A stretch of 64,000 nucleotides of DNA from Xanthobacteraceae bacterium (GTDB taxonomy: Bacteria > Pseudomonadota > Alphaproteobacteria > Rhizobiales > Xanthobacteraceae): assembly GCA_019635585.1 (NCBI GenBank), contig JAHBZE010000001.1, positions 1,054,001 through 1,118,000 of the forward strand, in the 5' to 3' direction. Of the stretch, positions 26,070-34,966 are shown one piece after another. Numbering within the stretch: position 1 is the stretch's first letter; each line of letters starts with the position of its first letter. The translations under genes and the position numbers were made by a program. A model generated the notes under the pieces. It saw nothing but the letters and a program-made list of their open reading frames with translations. It was not told the origin of the DNA and made no database searches.

Positions 26070-27929
26070 TTATTCACACACCTGGCGGTGGGGCTGCTCA
26101 CCCTTATTGAAATCGCCCCAGCGGCACTTCAGTCCTCGCGGCTGCGGCGCCTGATTGCGTACGACCGGCTGTTGCGGCGCCACGGGCCGAACACAGGTGC
26201 CGTTCGGCGCAAGCACCGTGCCGGGCGCGCAGATCGCAACGCAGGTTTCGCCCTGTGCGCGCTGACCGGCGGCACAAACCAGCGGGCAGACGCGGTCGGT
26301 TCTCGCCTTCACTGCGTCGAGCGCCGCATCGGTCGGCATATTGATGTCGAGTTTGGTCGCGGCGTGCTGGTTGAAAGCGGTGAGCGCCTTCTTCGATTCA
26401 TCGCCCCAAATCTCGTTCGACGAAATCACGCCGCAGCCGGCCCGGCGCAATTCCGCGTTCAGCTTCACCGTAAGTTCGCGCGTGCGTACCGCGGTCAGCC
26501 GCTGCACCTGTGCGCGCGCAAGCTGCGCGTAGAAACCGTCGGCGTGGCGTTTCAGAAATTGCTCATAAGCTTCGATGCTGTCGACTTTCTGCGCGAGTTC
26601 GAAATCCTTGCGGGCTTCGGCCTGTTGGTCGGTTTTCGTTTCCGGCTGCGGAGCAGGTGCCGGCGCAGGCGGCGTTTCCTTCGTCGCGAGTTCCGGCATC
26701 TGCGCCGGCGGCGGCGTCACAACTTGCGGCGCCGGAGGGGTTGCCGCCTGCGGCTGGCGCGTCAGTACCGGCGGCGGTTGCTGCACGATCAATGCGGGAC
26801 CGCGCGTGCCGAACAGATTGAGCGAGCTTCCGCCGATCAAAATAATCGCGCCGGCGAGCGTCGCCGTTACAACGACGGGGCCCACCCAGCGCCAGGAGGA
26901 TTTTTTCGGCTCGGCGACTTTCGCGGGCGAAGGCGCGGAGGAAGGCGTCGTCGAGAATTTCGGCTCCGGCTTCGATACCGGCGCGGCAGGCACGACCGCT
27001 GTCGCCGCGGTCGCGTGGGCGTCGCCCCAGCCGATCTCTTCGCGCAGCGCGGCGATCGAGGCCGTGCGGTTGCGTGCATTGAAGGCAAGCGCACGGTCGA
27101 TGGCTGCCGCAAAGGACGCAGGCACATCGGGCGCGAGCGTTGCAAGGGGTTTGAGCGGATCGCCATTGCCGAAAGCGATCTGCTGCGTGCGCTCCTCGGC
27201 GGAAGCAGGCGGCCGTCCGGCGAGCGCGCGGTAGATCGTCGCTGCCATCGCATAGACATCCGCGCGCATGTCGAGTTGATCCGTGCTTTCCTGCACCTGC
27301 TCGGGCGGCGAATAGAACTGCTTTGACACCATGAACGAGCGATTGGTCTTGGAGCGGGCCTGGGTCTGCTGTTCGATCAGCTTGATCGCGCCGAAGTCGA
27401 TGATGACCGGCGTGCCGTTCTGCCGGATCATGATGTTGTCCGGCGCGATGTCGCGATGGATCAGTTTCTGCGCGTGCAGATATTCGAGCGCGCCAAATAC
27501 CGGCTCGAGCAGCGGCCGCAACTCGTCCGGGCGCGGCGGCGTTTCGCGCTGCTTCAGCCAGCCTTCGAGGGTTTCGCCCTCGACATACTCCATGATCATG
27601 TAGCCGGTATCGTTGTCCTTCACATAGTGAATGACGTCGACGATGTTCGGATGCTTGAGGCGGCACTGGTCGGTGGTGGAGCTTTCGAAACGCTTTAGCG
27701 CCCATGCGGCGAGATCGGCGTCGCGCGCGGCAAAGATGATGCGCGTGCTTTCCTCGCGCGAGGCGATGCCGCGCGGGAAGAATTCCTTGATCGCGACATG
27801 CTTGCCGGTAATCGGGCTCGACGCCTCGTACGTGATGCCGAAGCCGCCGGAGCCGATCACGCGCAAGATCTCGTAGCCCGCGATTTTCGAGCCCAGTCTC
27901 AGCGCATTCGGATCATTCTGGATCGCCAT
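26070..27929 (-). CDS. Membrane Ser/Thr protein kinase, paralogue 1
   Basis: A 619-residue Hanks-type kinase. In the kinase domain (about 19-300), GSGGFG is at 26-31, the catalytic Lys is K48 (VAIK), HRDIAPDN has D160 and N165, and DFG is at 178-180 (IIDFGAIKL). One membrane helix follows near 345-370, then a Pro/Gln-rich linker. The periplasmic end has an AYEQFLKRHADGFYAQLA repeat-like helix, a peptidoglycan-binding-like segment (RRAGCGVISSNEIWGDESKKAL) and a Cys-rich RVCPLVC...CVAIC tail. It ends 5 bases from the convergent histidine kinase and is in tandem with paralogue 2. Substrates are unknown. Confidence 0.92.
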   Translation of the reverse strand: MAIQNDPNALRLGSKIAGYEILRVIGSGGFGITYEASSPITGKHVAIKEFFPRGIASREESTRIIFAARDADLAAWALKRFESSTTDQCRLKHPNIVDVIHYVKDNDTGYMIMEYVEGETLEGWLKQRETPPRPDELRPLLEPVFGALEYLHAQKLIHRDIAPDNIMIRQNGTPVIIDFGAIKLIEQQTQARSKTNRSFMVSKQFYSPPEQVQESTDQLDMRADVYAMAATIYRALAGRPPASAEERTQQIAFGNGDPLKPLATLAPDVPASFAAAIDRALAFNARNRTASIAALREEIGWGDAHATAATAVVPAAPVSKPEPKFSTTPSSAPSPAKVAEPKKSSWRWVGPVVVTATLAGAIILIGGSSLNLFGTRGPALIVQQPPPVLTRQPQAATPPAPQVVTPPPAQMPELATKETPPAPAPAPQPETKTDQQAEARKDFELAQKVDSIEAYEQFLKRHADGFYAQLARAQVQRLTAVRTRELTVKLNAELRRAGCGVISSNEIWGDESKKALTAFNQHAATKLDINMPTDAALDAVKARTDRVCPLVCAAGQRAQGETCVAICAPGTVLAPNGTCVRPVAPQQPVVRNQAPQPRGLKCRWGDFNKGEQPHRQVCE

Positions 27930-28063
27930 CGCCGTATCCTTCGAGCCGCCGCATCTTGCGCGGCCTGTAAAAATAACGCTACTCCCGGCGGCTCCAAAAC
28001 TGTGTGACGAGGGTCACAAGTCCGTTCACGGCCGCGCGATGGAACCCGCGTCCGGTCGCGGAC

Positions 28064-29770
28064 TTACCGGGGCGCGGGCGGAAATTGGGGCTGGGCGCTG
28101 ACGGCGGCAACGGCGGTAAAAGAGCCGAAACAGGAGCCTCGCTCCACCGTGTTCGCATAGGTCGCTTCGATTTTCTGCGGCGTGATCCTGCCCGCGAGCT
28201 TGATCTTGTTTAGCAGCGGGCGGCCGTTCGCGCCGGTATCGTCGATGCCGCCGCTGTAGTCGAACGTGCCATCGGCATTGATATCGACAAAATACGTATT
28301 GCCGCCTTGCGAGACGCGAAGCTTCTGGCCTTCGACCAGAATGATGAGCGGCACGCGCCTGCCGGGAACGCAGGCTGTCAGCGGTAACGACGGATTGACC
28401 GGCTCCGCGCGAACCAGCGTGATCTCCCCGGTGAACCACTTGGGAAAAGCCGTAACCGGCGACGCACACTTGCCGTTCAATTCTTCTTGTCCCGGCGGGC
28501 AAACCATGGCGGGTGGAACGAGCGTCTGTTGCTCGTTCCGCGGCTCGGGCTGTTCCTTTTTCGGCTCGCTTTCTTTTGCCGTCTGCTCCTTCGGCGTTTC
28601 CTGTTCGGGTGGCGTGTGCACCTGCATTTGCGGCACGACTTTCATTTCATCGAACTTGGGTGCTGGCGGCGGCGTTTCGACGACTTCCTTCTTCGCCGGA
28701 AGCGTGATGACGCCGCTCAAAACGAGCGCCGCCACCAACACAGCTGCAATGCCCGCGAGCGGCAAAAGCCAGGGCAATTTCGAGCGCTTTGCTTTCTGCC
28801 CGCGCGGCGTGGTTGCCGCCCGCATATCCGCGCCGCGCGGCAGTGCGATCGTCGGCGCAAAGCCTTCGCCCTCCCCCCAGCCCAGCGCCGCGCGCAATTC
28901 GCCGATCCTCGGCTGTCGATTTTCCGCGTTGAAGGAAAGCGCGCGGTCGATCGCGGCTGCGATTTCGCGCGGCAGTTCAGGCGCGAGCGCCGCGAGCGGT
29001 TTAATCGGGTCTGGCTTGCCGAAAGCAAGCTTCTGCATCCGGTCTTCGGCGTTCGCGGGCGGCTGGCCGGCGAGCGCCCGATAAAGCACCGCCCCGGTCG
29101 CATAAATATCCGCGCGGCTGTCGAGTTCGCCATCGGCGTCGATCTGTTCCGGCGGCGAGTAGAACTGCTTCGAGACAAGAAAGGACTTTTCGGTCCGCGA
29201 ACGGATCTGCGTTTCCTGCTCGATCAGCTTGATCGCGCCGAAGTCGATGATCATCGGCTGGCCGTCAGCGCGGATCATGATGTTGTCGGGTGCGATGTCG
29301 CGATGGATCATCTTGCGGCCGTGCAGATATTCGAGCGCGGACAGCACCGGTTCCATCAGCGGGCGCAATTCTTCCGGTGTGGGCTTTGTCCGGCGTGCGC
29401 GGAGCCAATGTTCGAGGGTTTCGCCCTCGACATACTCCATGATCATGTAGCCGGTGCCGTTGTCCTTCACGTAATGAATGACATCAACGATGTTCGGATG
29501 CTTCAGCTTGCACTGGTCGAGCGTCGAACTCTCAAAGCGCTTCAGCGCCCACTGTACGACATCTTCGTTCTTCGCGGCATAGATCAGGCGCGTGCCCTCG
29601 CCGCGCGAGGCGATCCCGCGCGGGAAGAATTCCTTGATCGCGACGCGCTTGCCGGTGAAGGGGCTGTCGGCTTCATACGTGATGCCGAAGCCGCCCGCGC
29701 CAAGCACGCGAATGATATTGTATCCCGCGATCGACGCTCCCGGCGGAAGCGCGTGAGGGTCGTCCGACAT
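28064..29770 (-). CDS. Membrane Ser/Thr protein kinase, paralogue 2
   Basis: A 568-residue Hanks-type kinase starting at MSDDPHALPPG; the same opening in paralogue 3 supports this ATG over one ten codons upstream. GAGGFG is at 24-29, catalytic Lys is K46, and HRDIAPDN and IIDFGAIKL are intact. A single membrane helix (WLLPLAGIAAVLVAALVLSG) follows the kinase domain. The outer part differs from the other two: after a short linker there is a compact domain with VPLIILVEGQKLRVSQGG and an Asp-rich DINADGTFDYSGGIDD segment, possibly a carbohydrate or ligand-binding fold. It lies upstream of paralogue 1 with a 134-base gap. Confidence 0.92.
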   Translation of the reverse strand: MSDDPHALPPGASIAGYNIIRVLGAGGFGITYEADSPFTGKRVAIKEFFPRGIASRGEGTRLIYAAKNEDVVQWALKRFESSTLDQCKLKHPNIVDVIHYVKDNGTGYMIMEYVEGETLEHWLRARRTKPTPEELRPLMEPVLSALEYLHGRKMIHRDIAPDNIMIRADGQPMIIDFGAIKLIEQETQIRSRTEKSFLVSKQFYSPPEQIDADGELDSRADIYATGAVLYRALAGQPPANAEDRMQKLAFGKPDPIKPLAALAPELPREIAAAIDRALSFNAENRQPRIGELRAALGWGEGEGFAPTIALPRGADMRAATTPRGQKAKRSKLPWLLPLAGIAAVLVAALVLSGVITLPAKKEVVETPPPAPKFDEMKVVPQMQVHTPPEQETPKEQTAKESEPKKEQPEPRNEQQTLVPPAMVCPPGQEELNGKCASPVTAFPKWFTGEITLVRAEPVNPSLPLTACVPGRRVPLIILVEGQKLRVSQGGNTYFVDINADGTFDYSGGIDDTGANGRPLLNKIKLAGRITPQKIEATYANTVERGSCFGSFTAVAAVSAQPQFPPAPR

Positions 29771-29846
29771 GAACCTGGCCCCTGAAACCGGCGCGGACAT
29801 TATGCCCCGGAGCCGTCAGGGTCGAGTAGCGGTTCCGTGAGCGGCG

Positions 29847-30221
29847 CTACCGTTTCGGCCACAGGCTCTCGAACTGGTCCGCCACCGGGCGCAGAGGGAT
29901 CTCGGCGCAGGAGAAGCTCCGGCGGAACGGCGTGCCGCGCAGGCCGATCTCCATACGGGACGCGGCATGGTCCCAGACAAAGTCGGTGAAGTCCGGGCCG
30001 ATCATCTGCACGCTGAACAGGAACGAGCGCCCATAGGAGCGCAGGATCGTGCCGGGCAGCGGGCGAGCCTGCGCCGGCGACTCGTAAATCGCCTTCTGCG
30101 CCGCGGTGTCGAAGGTAAAGAGGAGCGGCTGGTGTGGGCCATCGTCGCAGCGGAGCGAGAATTGCTCCGCAGCGGCGGGACAGGCGAACAACAGAAATGC
30201 GGCGGCGAAGGCGAACCTCAT
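29847..30221 (-). CDS. Secreted hypothetical protein
   Basis: A 124-residue protein with a clear signal peptide (MRFAFAAAFLLFACPAAAEQ, cleavage likely after AAA-E). Two cysteines remain in the mature part (LRCDDGP and FSCAEIP) and could form a disulfide in the periplasm. No family recognised. It sits between a Ser/Thr kinase and an aldehyde dehydrogenase with no tight coupling to either. Confidence 0.75.
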   Translation of the reverse strand: MRFAFAAAFLLFACPAAAEQFSLRCDDGPHQPLLFTFDTAAQKAIYESPAQARPLPGTILRSYGRSFLFSVQMIGPDFTDFVWDHAASRMEIGLRGTPFRRSFSCAEIPLRPVADQFESLWPKR

Positions 30222-30280
30222 TCCCGGAAACTAGCACGCCGCGCGAGTTACCCCGCGCGGCGCGTCGAAGAAAGGTGAAC

Positions 30281-30297
30281 GCGGCGATAAGCGCCGC
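30281..30297 (-). terminator. Possible terminator after the aldehyde dehydrogenase
   Basis: GCGGCG-ATAAG-CGCCGC hairpin just past the stop at 30310; on the minus strand it is followed by a moderately T-rich stretch (TTCACCTTTC). A second GC-rich dyad lies further downstream at about 30238-30262. Confidence 0.4.
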
Positions 30298-30309
30298 GCA
30301 GAAAGCCGG

Positions 30310-31743
30310 TTAAAGGCCGAGTTGCGAGATGAATTTGGTGTTGAGGTAGCTCTCGATTGCTTCCGAGCCGCCTTCGGAACCGTAGCCGGAATCCTTCACG
30401 CCGCCGAAGGGGACTTCGGGAAGCGCGAGGCCGTGATGATTGATCGACACCATCCCGCTTTCGAACGCCGCGCCGATCGCGGCGGCCGTCTTCGCCGACG
30501 AAGTGTAGGCATAAGCCGCAAGCCCGTAAGGCAAGCGGTTCGCTTCCTCCACCACCTTGTCGAACGAAGTGAACGGCATGATCGGCGACAGCGGCCCGAA
30601 CGGCTCCTCGTTCATGATCTTCATGTCGTGATTGATGTTGGTGAGCACGGTCGGCTCGAAGAAGCTGCCCTTGTTGCCGATTCGCTTGCCGCCGGCTTCG
30701 ATCTTCGCACCCTTCTGCACAGCGTCGGAGACAATCGCTTCCATCGCATCAACGCGGCGCGGCCCGACGAGCGGGCCCATGCGCGTATCCTTGTCGAGAC
30801 CGTCGCCGACTTTGAGCTTCTTCGCCGAGTCCGTGTATTTCTGCACGAAGTCGCCATAGACCTTTTCGTGCACGAGGAAGCGGGTCGGCGCGACGCAGAC
30901 CTGACCCGCGTTGCGGTGCTTGTTCGCAAACAGCACCTTCACCGCCTGATCGACATTCGCATCCTCGAACACGATCGCGGGCGCGTGACCGCCGAGCTCC
31001 ATCGTGATGCGCTTCATGTGCAGGCCGGCGAGCGACGCAAGCTGCTTCCCGACGGGAGTCGAGCCCGTGAACGTGATCTTGCGGATCACGGGGTGCGGAA
31101 TGAGATAAGACGAAATCTCCGCGGGGTTGCCGTAGACGAGTTGCAGCACACCCTGCGGCACGCCCGCGTCGAGATAGCACTTCACGAGTTCGGCGCAGGA
31201 AGCCGGCGTATCTTCGGGACCTTTCAGGATGATCGAGCATCCGGCAGCGATCGCGGCGGAAACCTTGCGCACCGCCTGATTGATCGGAAAATTCCACGGC
31301 GTGAAGGCCGCGACCGGACCCACCGGCTCCTTCACCACGAGCTGATAGATATTTTCGCCGCGCGCCGGAATCACGCGGCCATACGTGCGGCGCGCTTCCT
31401 CGCCGAACCAGTCCATGATGTCGCCGGCGAGCAGCGTCTCGCCCTTGGCTTCCATCAAGGGCTTGCCCTGCTCCTGCACCATGATTTTCGCGATGTCGTC
31501 GGCGCGCGAGCGGATGATGTCGGCGGCCTTACGCAGGGTCTTGTAGCGCGTGTCGGCGGGCGTCTTCTTCCAGACCTTGAAGCCGTCGTCGGCCGCCTGC
31601 AACGCCATGTCGAGATCGGGCTTGGTCGCGTGCGACAGCGTGCCAATCTTCTCGCCGGTCGCGGGGTTAAAGATCGGCTCGCTCTTGCCTTCCGCGCCTT
31701 TGGTCCACTGGCCGTTGATATGCAGGGAAACGTCCGGATACAT
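30310..31743 (-). CDS. NAD(P)-dependent succinate-semialdehyde dehydrogenase family protein
   Basis: A 477-residue aldehyde dehydrogenase, closest by eye to GabD-type enzymes. Catalytic residues are present: N151 in FTPWNFP, E249 in MELGGHAP and C283 in AGQVCVAPTR; the FTGSTPVGKQ motif binds the cofactor. I start at MYPDVSLHINGQW (ATG at 31743), where family similarity begins. The exact substrate (succinate semialdehyde, glutarate semialdehyde or another aldehyde) cannot be fixed by reading. A hydratase/decarboxylase-like gene is divergent from it 99 bases away and may act on related intermediates. Confidence 0.88.
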   Translation of the reverse strand: MYPDVSLHINGQWTKGAEGKSEPIFNPATGEKIGTLSHATKPDLDMALQAADDGFKVWKKTPADTRYKTLRKAADIIRSRADDIAKIMVQEQGKPLMEAKGETLLAGDIMDWFGEEARRTYGRVIPARGENIYQLVVKEPVGPVAAFTPWNFPINQAVRKVSAAIAAGCSIILKGPEDTPASCAELVKCYLDAGVPQGVLQLVYGNPAEISSYLIPHPVIRKITFTGSTPVGKQLASLAGLHMKRITMELGGHAPAIVFEDANVDQAVKVLFANKHRNAGQVCVAPTRFLVHEKVYGDFVQKYTDSAKKLKVGDGLDKDTRMGPLVGPRRVDAMEAIVSDAVQKGAKIEAGGKRIGNKGSFFEPTVLTNINHDMKIMNEEPFGPLSPIMPFTSFDKVVEEANRLPYGLAAYAYTSSAKTAAAIGAAFESGMVSINHHGLALPEVPFGGVKDSGYGSEGGSEAIESYLNTKFISQLGL

Positions 31744-31842
31744 TGTGCTTCTCTCGCCTAGACTGTTCTGAAAATTGGCCGGGATGGGGCTACGAAAGGC
31801 AGCCGCTGTCAACACCGGCGATGCAAGGCTGATCTTACCGCA

Positions 31843-32643
31843 ATGAGCACGATCGACACACCCTTGAAGGCCCGCGAAATCCTCGACGCGCTCGATCATC
31901 AAAAGCGGCTTGCCGCTTTCGGCGGGATCGAATTGCCGCAGGCTTATGCCGTGGTCGCCGAAATGAAGCGGCTTCGCACCGCGCGCGGCGAGAAGGTGCT
32001 GGGGCGGAAAATCGGCTTCACCAACCGCACGATCTGGGACGAATACAAAGTGTTCGCGCCGATCTGGGGCTATATGTACGACACCACGCTCAGCGACGCT
32101 TCCGCTGCGCGGAATGTCGACCTGTCGCGGTTTGCCGAACCGCGGCTGGAACCAGAGATCGCGTTCGGTTTCGCGCGGGCGCCCGAGGCCGGCATGAGCC
32201 CTTCACAAATCTTCGACTGCGTCGAATGGGTTTCGCACGGCTTCGAGATCGTGCAGTCGCATTATCCGGACTGGAAGTTCTCCGCGCCCGATACGGTCGC
32301 GAACAACGCGCTGCACGGCGCTTTCTTTCTGGGCGAGAAAGTCTCCGCCATCATGAACCGCGCGGCGTGGGTCGAGGCGCTCGCCGGGTTCGAAATTTTT
32401 CTCTTTCGCAACGACGTGCTCATCGACCGGGGAGATGCAACCAACGTGCTCGACGGACCGCTATTTGCCATCAAACATCTGCTCGAGCTTTTGAAAGACG
32501 ACCCGCATAATCCGCCGGTCGCGGCCGGCGAAATCGTCACCACCGGGACGGTAACGAGAGCATGGCCGGTCGCGAGTGGAGAAACCTGGCGCACCGAAGT
32601 CAGCGGACTGAAACTGCCCGGAATCGAGATCAGCTTTTCCTGA
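31843..32643 (+). CDS. 2-keto-4-pentenoate hydratase / oxalocrotonate decarboxylase family
   Basis: A 266-residue member of the fumarylacetoacetate hydrolase superfamily, MhpD/DmpH group. Key pieces are GRKIGFTN near residue 50, metal-ligand Glu residues in RLEPEIAFGF, and the C-terminal GEIVTTGTVTRAWPV. These enzymes act in meta-cleavage of aromatics, but no other such genes are close. Its 3' end overlaps the convergent aquaporin gene by 14 bases. Confidence 0.85.
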   Translation: MSTIDTPLKAREILDALDHQKRLAAFGGIELPQAYAVVAEMKRLRTARGEKVLGRKIGFTNRTIWDEYKVFAPIWGYMYDTTLSDASAARNVDLSRFAEPRLEPEIAFGFARAPEAGMSPSQIFDCVEWVSHGFEIVQSHYPDWKFSAPDTVANNALHGAFFLGEKVSAIMNRAAWVEALAGFEIFLFRNDVLIDRGDATNVLDGPLFAIKHLLELLKDDPHNPPVAAGEIVTTGTVTRAWPVASGETWRTEVSGLKLPGIEISFS

Positions 32644-33298
32644 CAGCCTCGCCGCGCCACAGCCAACGGCAAAAAAGAACGGCGATTCCCATCCCCGCCA
32701 ATTGGCAGAGAATGAACAACGGCGCGCTCGACGGCGCGATTCCCGCGAACGTATCGGAAAGCGAACGCGCAAGCGTGATCGCCGGATTGGCGAAAGACGT
32801 CGAGGACGTGAACCAGTAGGCCGACGTTATATAGAGGCCGACCGCGAGCGGCAGCTTCGCCGCGTCTTTGTCCTTTAACCCCAGAATTGTCACCACCAGC
32901 CCGAACGTCGCAACGGCCTCGCCGATCGCGGTTCCCGTTGCGGCACGAAGCGTTCCCGAAATCTGAAACACGGGCAGCCCAAACATGAGATGCGCGAGCC
33001 ACGCACCCGCGATCATGCCGCAAATCTGCGCCGCAATATAAAGCGCGCAAAGCTGCCACGGCAGCTCGCCGCGGAAAGCGAGCGCAAGGCTTACCGCCGG
33101 ATTGAAGTGCGCACCGGAAACCGGTGCGAAGACCGAAATGATCACGAAGAGGATACAGCCGGTCGCGATCGCATTCGCGAGCAGCGCCAGTGCGATATTG
33201 CCTCCGGAAAGATTTTGCGCCGCAATGCCCGAACCGATCACGGTCGCCGCAAGAAAGGCGCTGCCGATAAACTCGGCCGCGAGTTGCCGCGTGCTCAT
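32630..33298 (-). CDS. aqpS: Aquaporin/aquaglyceroporin of the arsenic operon
   Basis: A 222-residue MIP-family channel with six helices and two NPA boxes (HFNPAVSLAL and FANPAITLAR). It is the last gene after arsR and arsC, its start overlapping the arsC stop by 4 bases. In Sinorhizobium meliloti the same arrangement lets AqpS release arsenite made by ArsC, replacing an ArsB or Acr3 pump; no such pump is in the window. Symbol assigned from context. Confidence 0.85.
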   Translation of the reverse strand: MSTRQLAAEFIGSAFLAATVIGSGIAAQNLSGGNIALALLANAIATGCILFVIISVFAPVSGAHFNPAVSLALAFRGELPWQLCALYIAAQICGMIAGAWLAHLMFGLPVFQISGTLRAATGTAIGEAVATFGLVVTILGLKDKDAAKLPLAVGLYITSAYWFTSSTSFANPAITLARSLSDTFAGIAPSSAPLFILCQLAGMGIAVLFCRWLWRGEAVRKS

Positions 33299-33819
33299 GT
33301 CGCTTTCATCGCTTTCTCGGTGGCGCCTTCTTCGCGGCCGATTTCGCGCAGCCGCGCCTTCAGCGTGATCGTATCGAGGCCGCTGATCGGCAAGGCCGCG
33401 AACAACTCAATGCGGCGATAGAGCAGCCGGTAGGCTTCCTGAAAAGCGCGAGCGATTTCCAGTTCGCTTCCTTTTGCGGCGGAAGGATCGGCAACGCCCC
33501 AATGCGCGGTCATGGGCTTGCCCGGCCAGACCGGGCAGACCTCGCCTGCGGCGTCGTCGCAAACCGTGAAGATGAAATCGATTTCCGGCGCGCCGGGCTT
33601 TGCGAACTCGTCCCACGATTTCGAGCGGAAGTTCGCGGTGTCGTAGCCGAGACCCCCGAGAAGTTTCAGCGTGTTCGGATTGATCGCGCCGCGCGGCTGG
33701 CTGCCCGCGCTGTAGGCGACGAATTTTCCCGCGCCGATGCGGTTCATGATCGCTTCCGCCATCACCGAACGCGCGGAATTATGCGTACAAAGAAATAATA
33801 CGTTGTATGGCTTATGCAC
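33295..33819 (-). CDS. arsC: Arsenate reductase, LMW-phosphatase type
   Basis: Reduces arsenate to arsenite in the cytosol. The 174-residue protein has the CX5R active-site loop at residues 11-17 (LFLCTHNSARS) and a second-half Cys pair (FTVCDDAAGEVCPVWPG), both typical of the thioredoxin-linked family. It overlaps arsR upstream by 8 bases and aqpS downstream by 4. Confidence 0.93.
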   Translation of the reverse strand: MHKPYNVLFLCTHNSARSVMAEAIMNRIGAGKFVAYSAGSQPRGAINPNTLKLLGGLGYDTANFRSKSWDEFAKPGAPEIDFIFTVCDDAAGEVCPVWPGKPMTAHWGVADPSAAKGSELEIARAFQEAYRLLYRRIELFAALPISGLDTITLKARLREIGREEGATEKAMKAT

Positions 33820-34174
33820 GTTTGCGCTCCGTTTCCCTGCGCTGCGGCGCGCAGGACGCGCCGCCGAATACCTGGCCGCAAATCTCGGGTTTGCCGCCGC
33901 AACAATCGCGGGCGAGAAAATCGACGAGCATGCGAAGTCCGCCGATATCGGCGGAATAGATGACCTCGCGCCCCTGCTTTCTCGAGCCGATCAGGCCCGC
34001 GCGCTCGAGGATCGCGAAATGCGTGGACATGGTGTTGTGCGGCACCTTGCAGCGCCGCGCGATTTCGCCCGCGCTTTTTCCGTCCGGCGAACAGGCGACG
34101 AGATGTCGAAACGCGGTTAGCCGCGTTTCCTGCGCCAGCGCGGAGAGGCTTTCGATCGCTTTCTTCTTGTCCAT
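33812..34174 (-). CDS. arsR: ArsR-family arsenite-responsive repressor
   Basis: A 120-residue winged-helix repressor (SLSALAQETRLTAFRHLV, recognition helix VPHNTMSTHFAILERAGLI). A C-terminal cysteine cluster (ARDCCGGKPEICGQ, then SCAPQ) likely binds As(III), unlike the classical CVCDLC site in the DNA-binding helix. I use the ATG at 34174 (MDKKKAIESL); in-frame starts at 34186 and a GTG at 34204 would add up to ten residues and place the operator inside the gene. First gene of arsR-arsC-aqpS. Confidence 0.9.
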   Translation of the reverse strand: MDKKKAIESLSALAQETRLTAFRHLVACSPDGKSAGEIARRCKVPHNTMSTHFAILERAGLIGSRKQGREVIYSADIGGLRMLVDFLARDCCGGKPEICGQVFGGASCAPQRRETERKRA

Positions 34175-34185
34175 AATTCTCGACA

Positions 34186-34196
34186 TATCGACGATA
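34186..34196. promoter_or_regulatory. Candidate ArsR operator
   Basis: TATCG-A-CGATA, an 11-bp palindrome 12 bases upstream of the arsR start used here. Its position suits autoregulation of the ars operon. The sequence is not a close match to a textbook ArsR site. Confidence 0.4.
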
Positions 34197-34204
34197 CATG
34201 ACAC

Positions 34205-34966
34205 CGGCGTGACAGTTGCCTCCGCGATTCAGCCGGAAACGGGGATAAATAATTCGAGGGGCGGGGATTTCCCGGAAACCGCAAATGCTTATGCGCAGCA
34301 GGAAAAGATTTATCCCCGCCGCGAATTTCCTTTTTATGTTCGGAGCGCCTCGATCCACGAGGGGCGCGGAGCGCTCGCGTGGTTCTCGCGCGGATCGGGG
34401 GCGGTGGCCGCAAGACTCGCGTTACGCGCGCGGGATTTGCGGCGGCTGAAGTCGCATGGTTCCGGCGAGCCTGCCGCTCGTCACGAGGGCCTTTCTTGGC
34501 GGCTTTGTCCGGAACGCGTGCCAACGCAAGTACGGCAAGGCAGAGAAGGCCCGCCAGCGGTGGATAAACGGTAAGTCCACCGGGGATTGTGCGAAGCAGG
34601 CCGTAACCCATCGCGCGTAGTCGGCGCGAATGGCCAACGCGCGTGTCGCTTGCGACATTCGCGTCAATAAGGCCACGCGCGCTGCGGGACGCCGGGATTT
34701 TGCCGGCACCCGTGACGACGACGCGTCTGCACTGCTTGTTGTTTGCGCCGAGGGCGCGAACACCAGGCACACGCTTCGTGCAGGCGGTCACGAGGGACCG
34801 GAAGGTCCCGGCGTCCCCGCCGCCCTTTATGTTTGCGCGAATGGGGTAAACCCCAAGCGCGCGAACAGAAACGGACGGCGCAGATCAGGTAAACCTCGGC
34901 TCGATGGAGCGCGAGAACGATCGCCCCTGCCTGCTGTTTGAAAATCGAATCCGCCGCTCGCGTCTC
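34205..34966. other. Intergenic block without a convincing gene, several small hairpins
   Basis: About 760 bases between arsR and the acetyltransferase. Both strands have open frames, but they are Arg-rich, lack ribosome sites and show no domain I recognise. Small perfect stems are visible, for example GGGACC-ggaa-GGTCCC (around 34795-34811) and GGGG-taaa-CCCC (around 34845-34856). The stretch from about 34450 to 34870 reminds me of multi-copy intergenic sequence in Bradyrhizobium-like genomes; that is recall, not a search. The right end near 34200-34260 should hold the ars promoter. Confidence 0.5.

Noticed and set aside
34117-34791. A 224-codon minus-strand frame through the arsR start and the gene-poor block
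   Set aside because: It overlaps arsR in another frame, is Arg-rich, and has no ribosome site or family resemblance.
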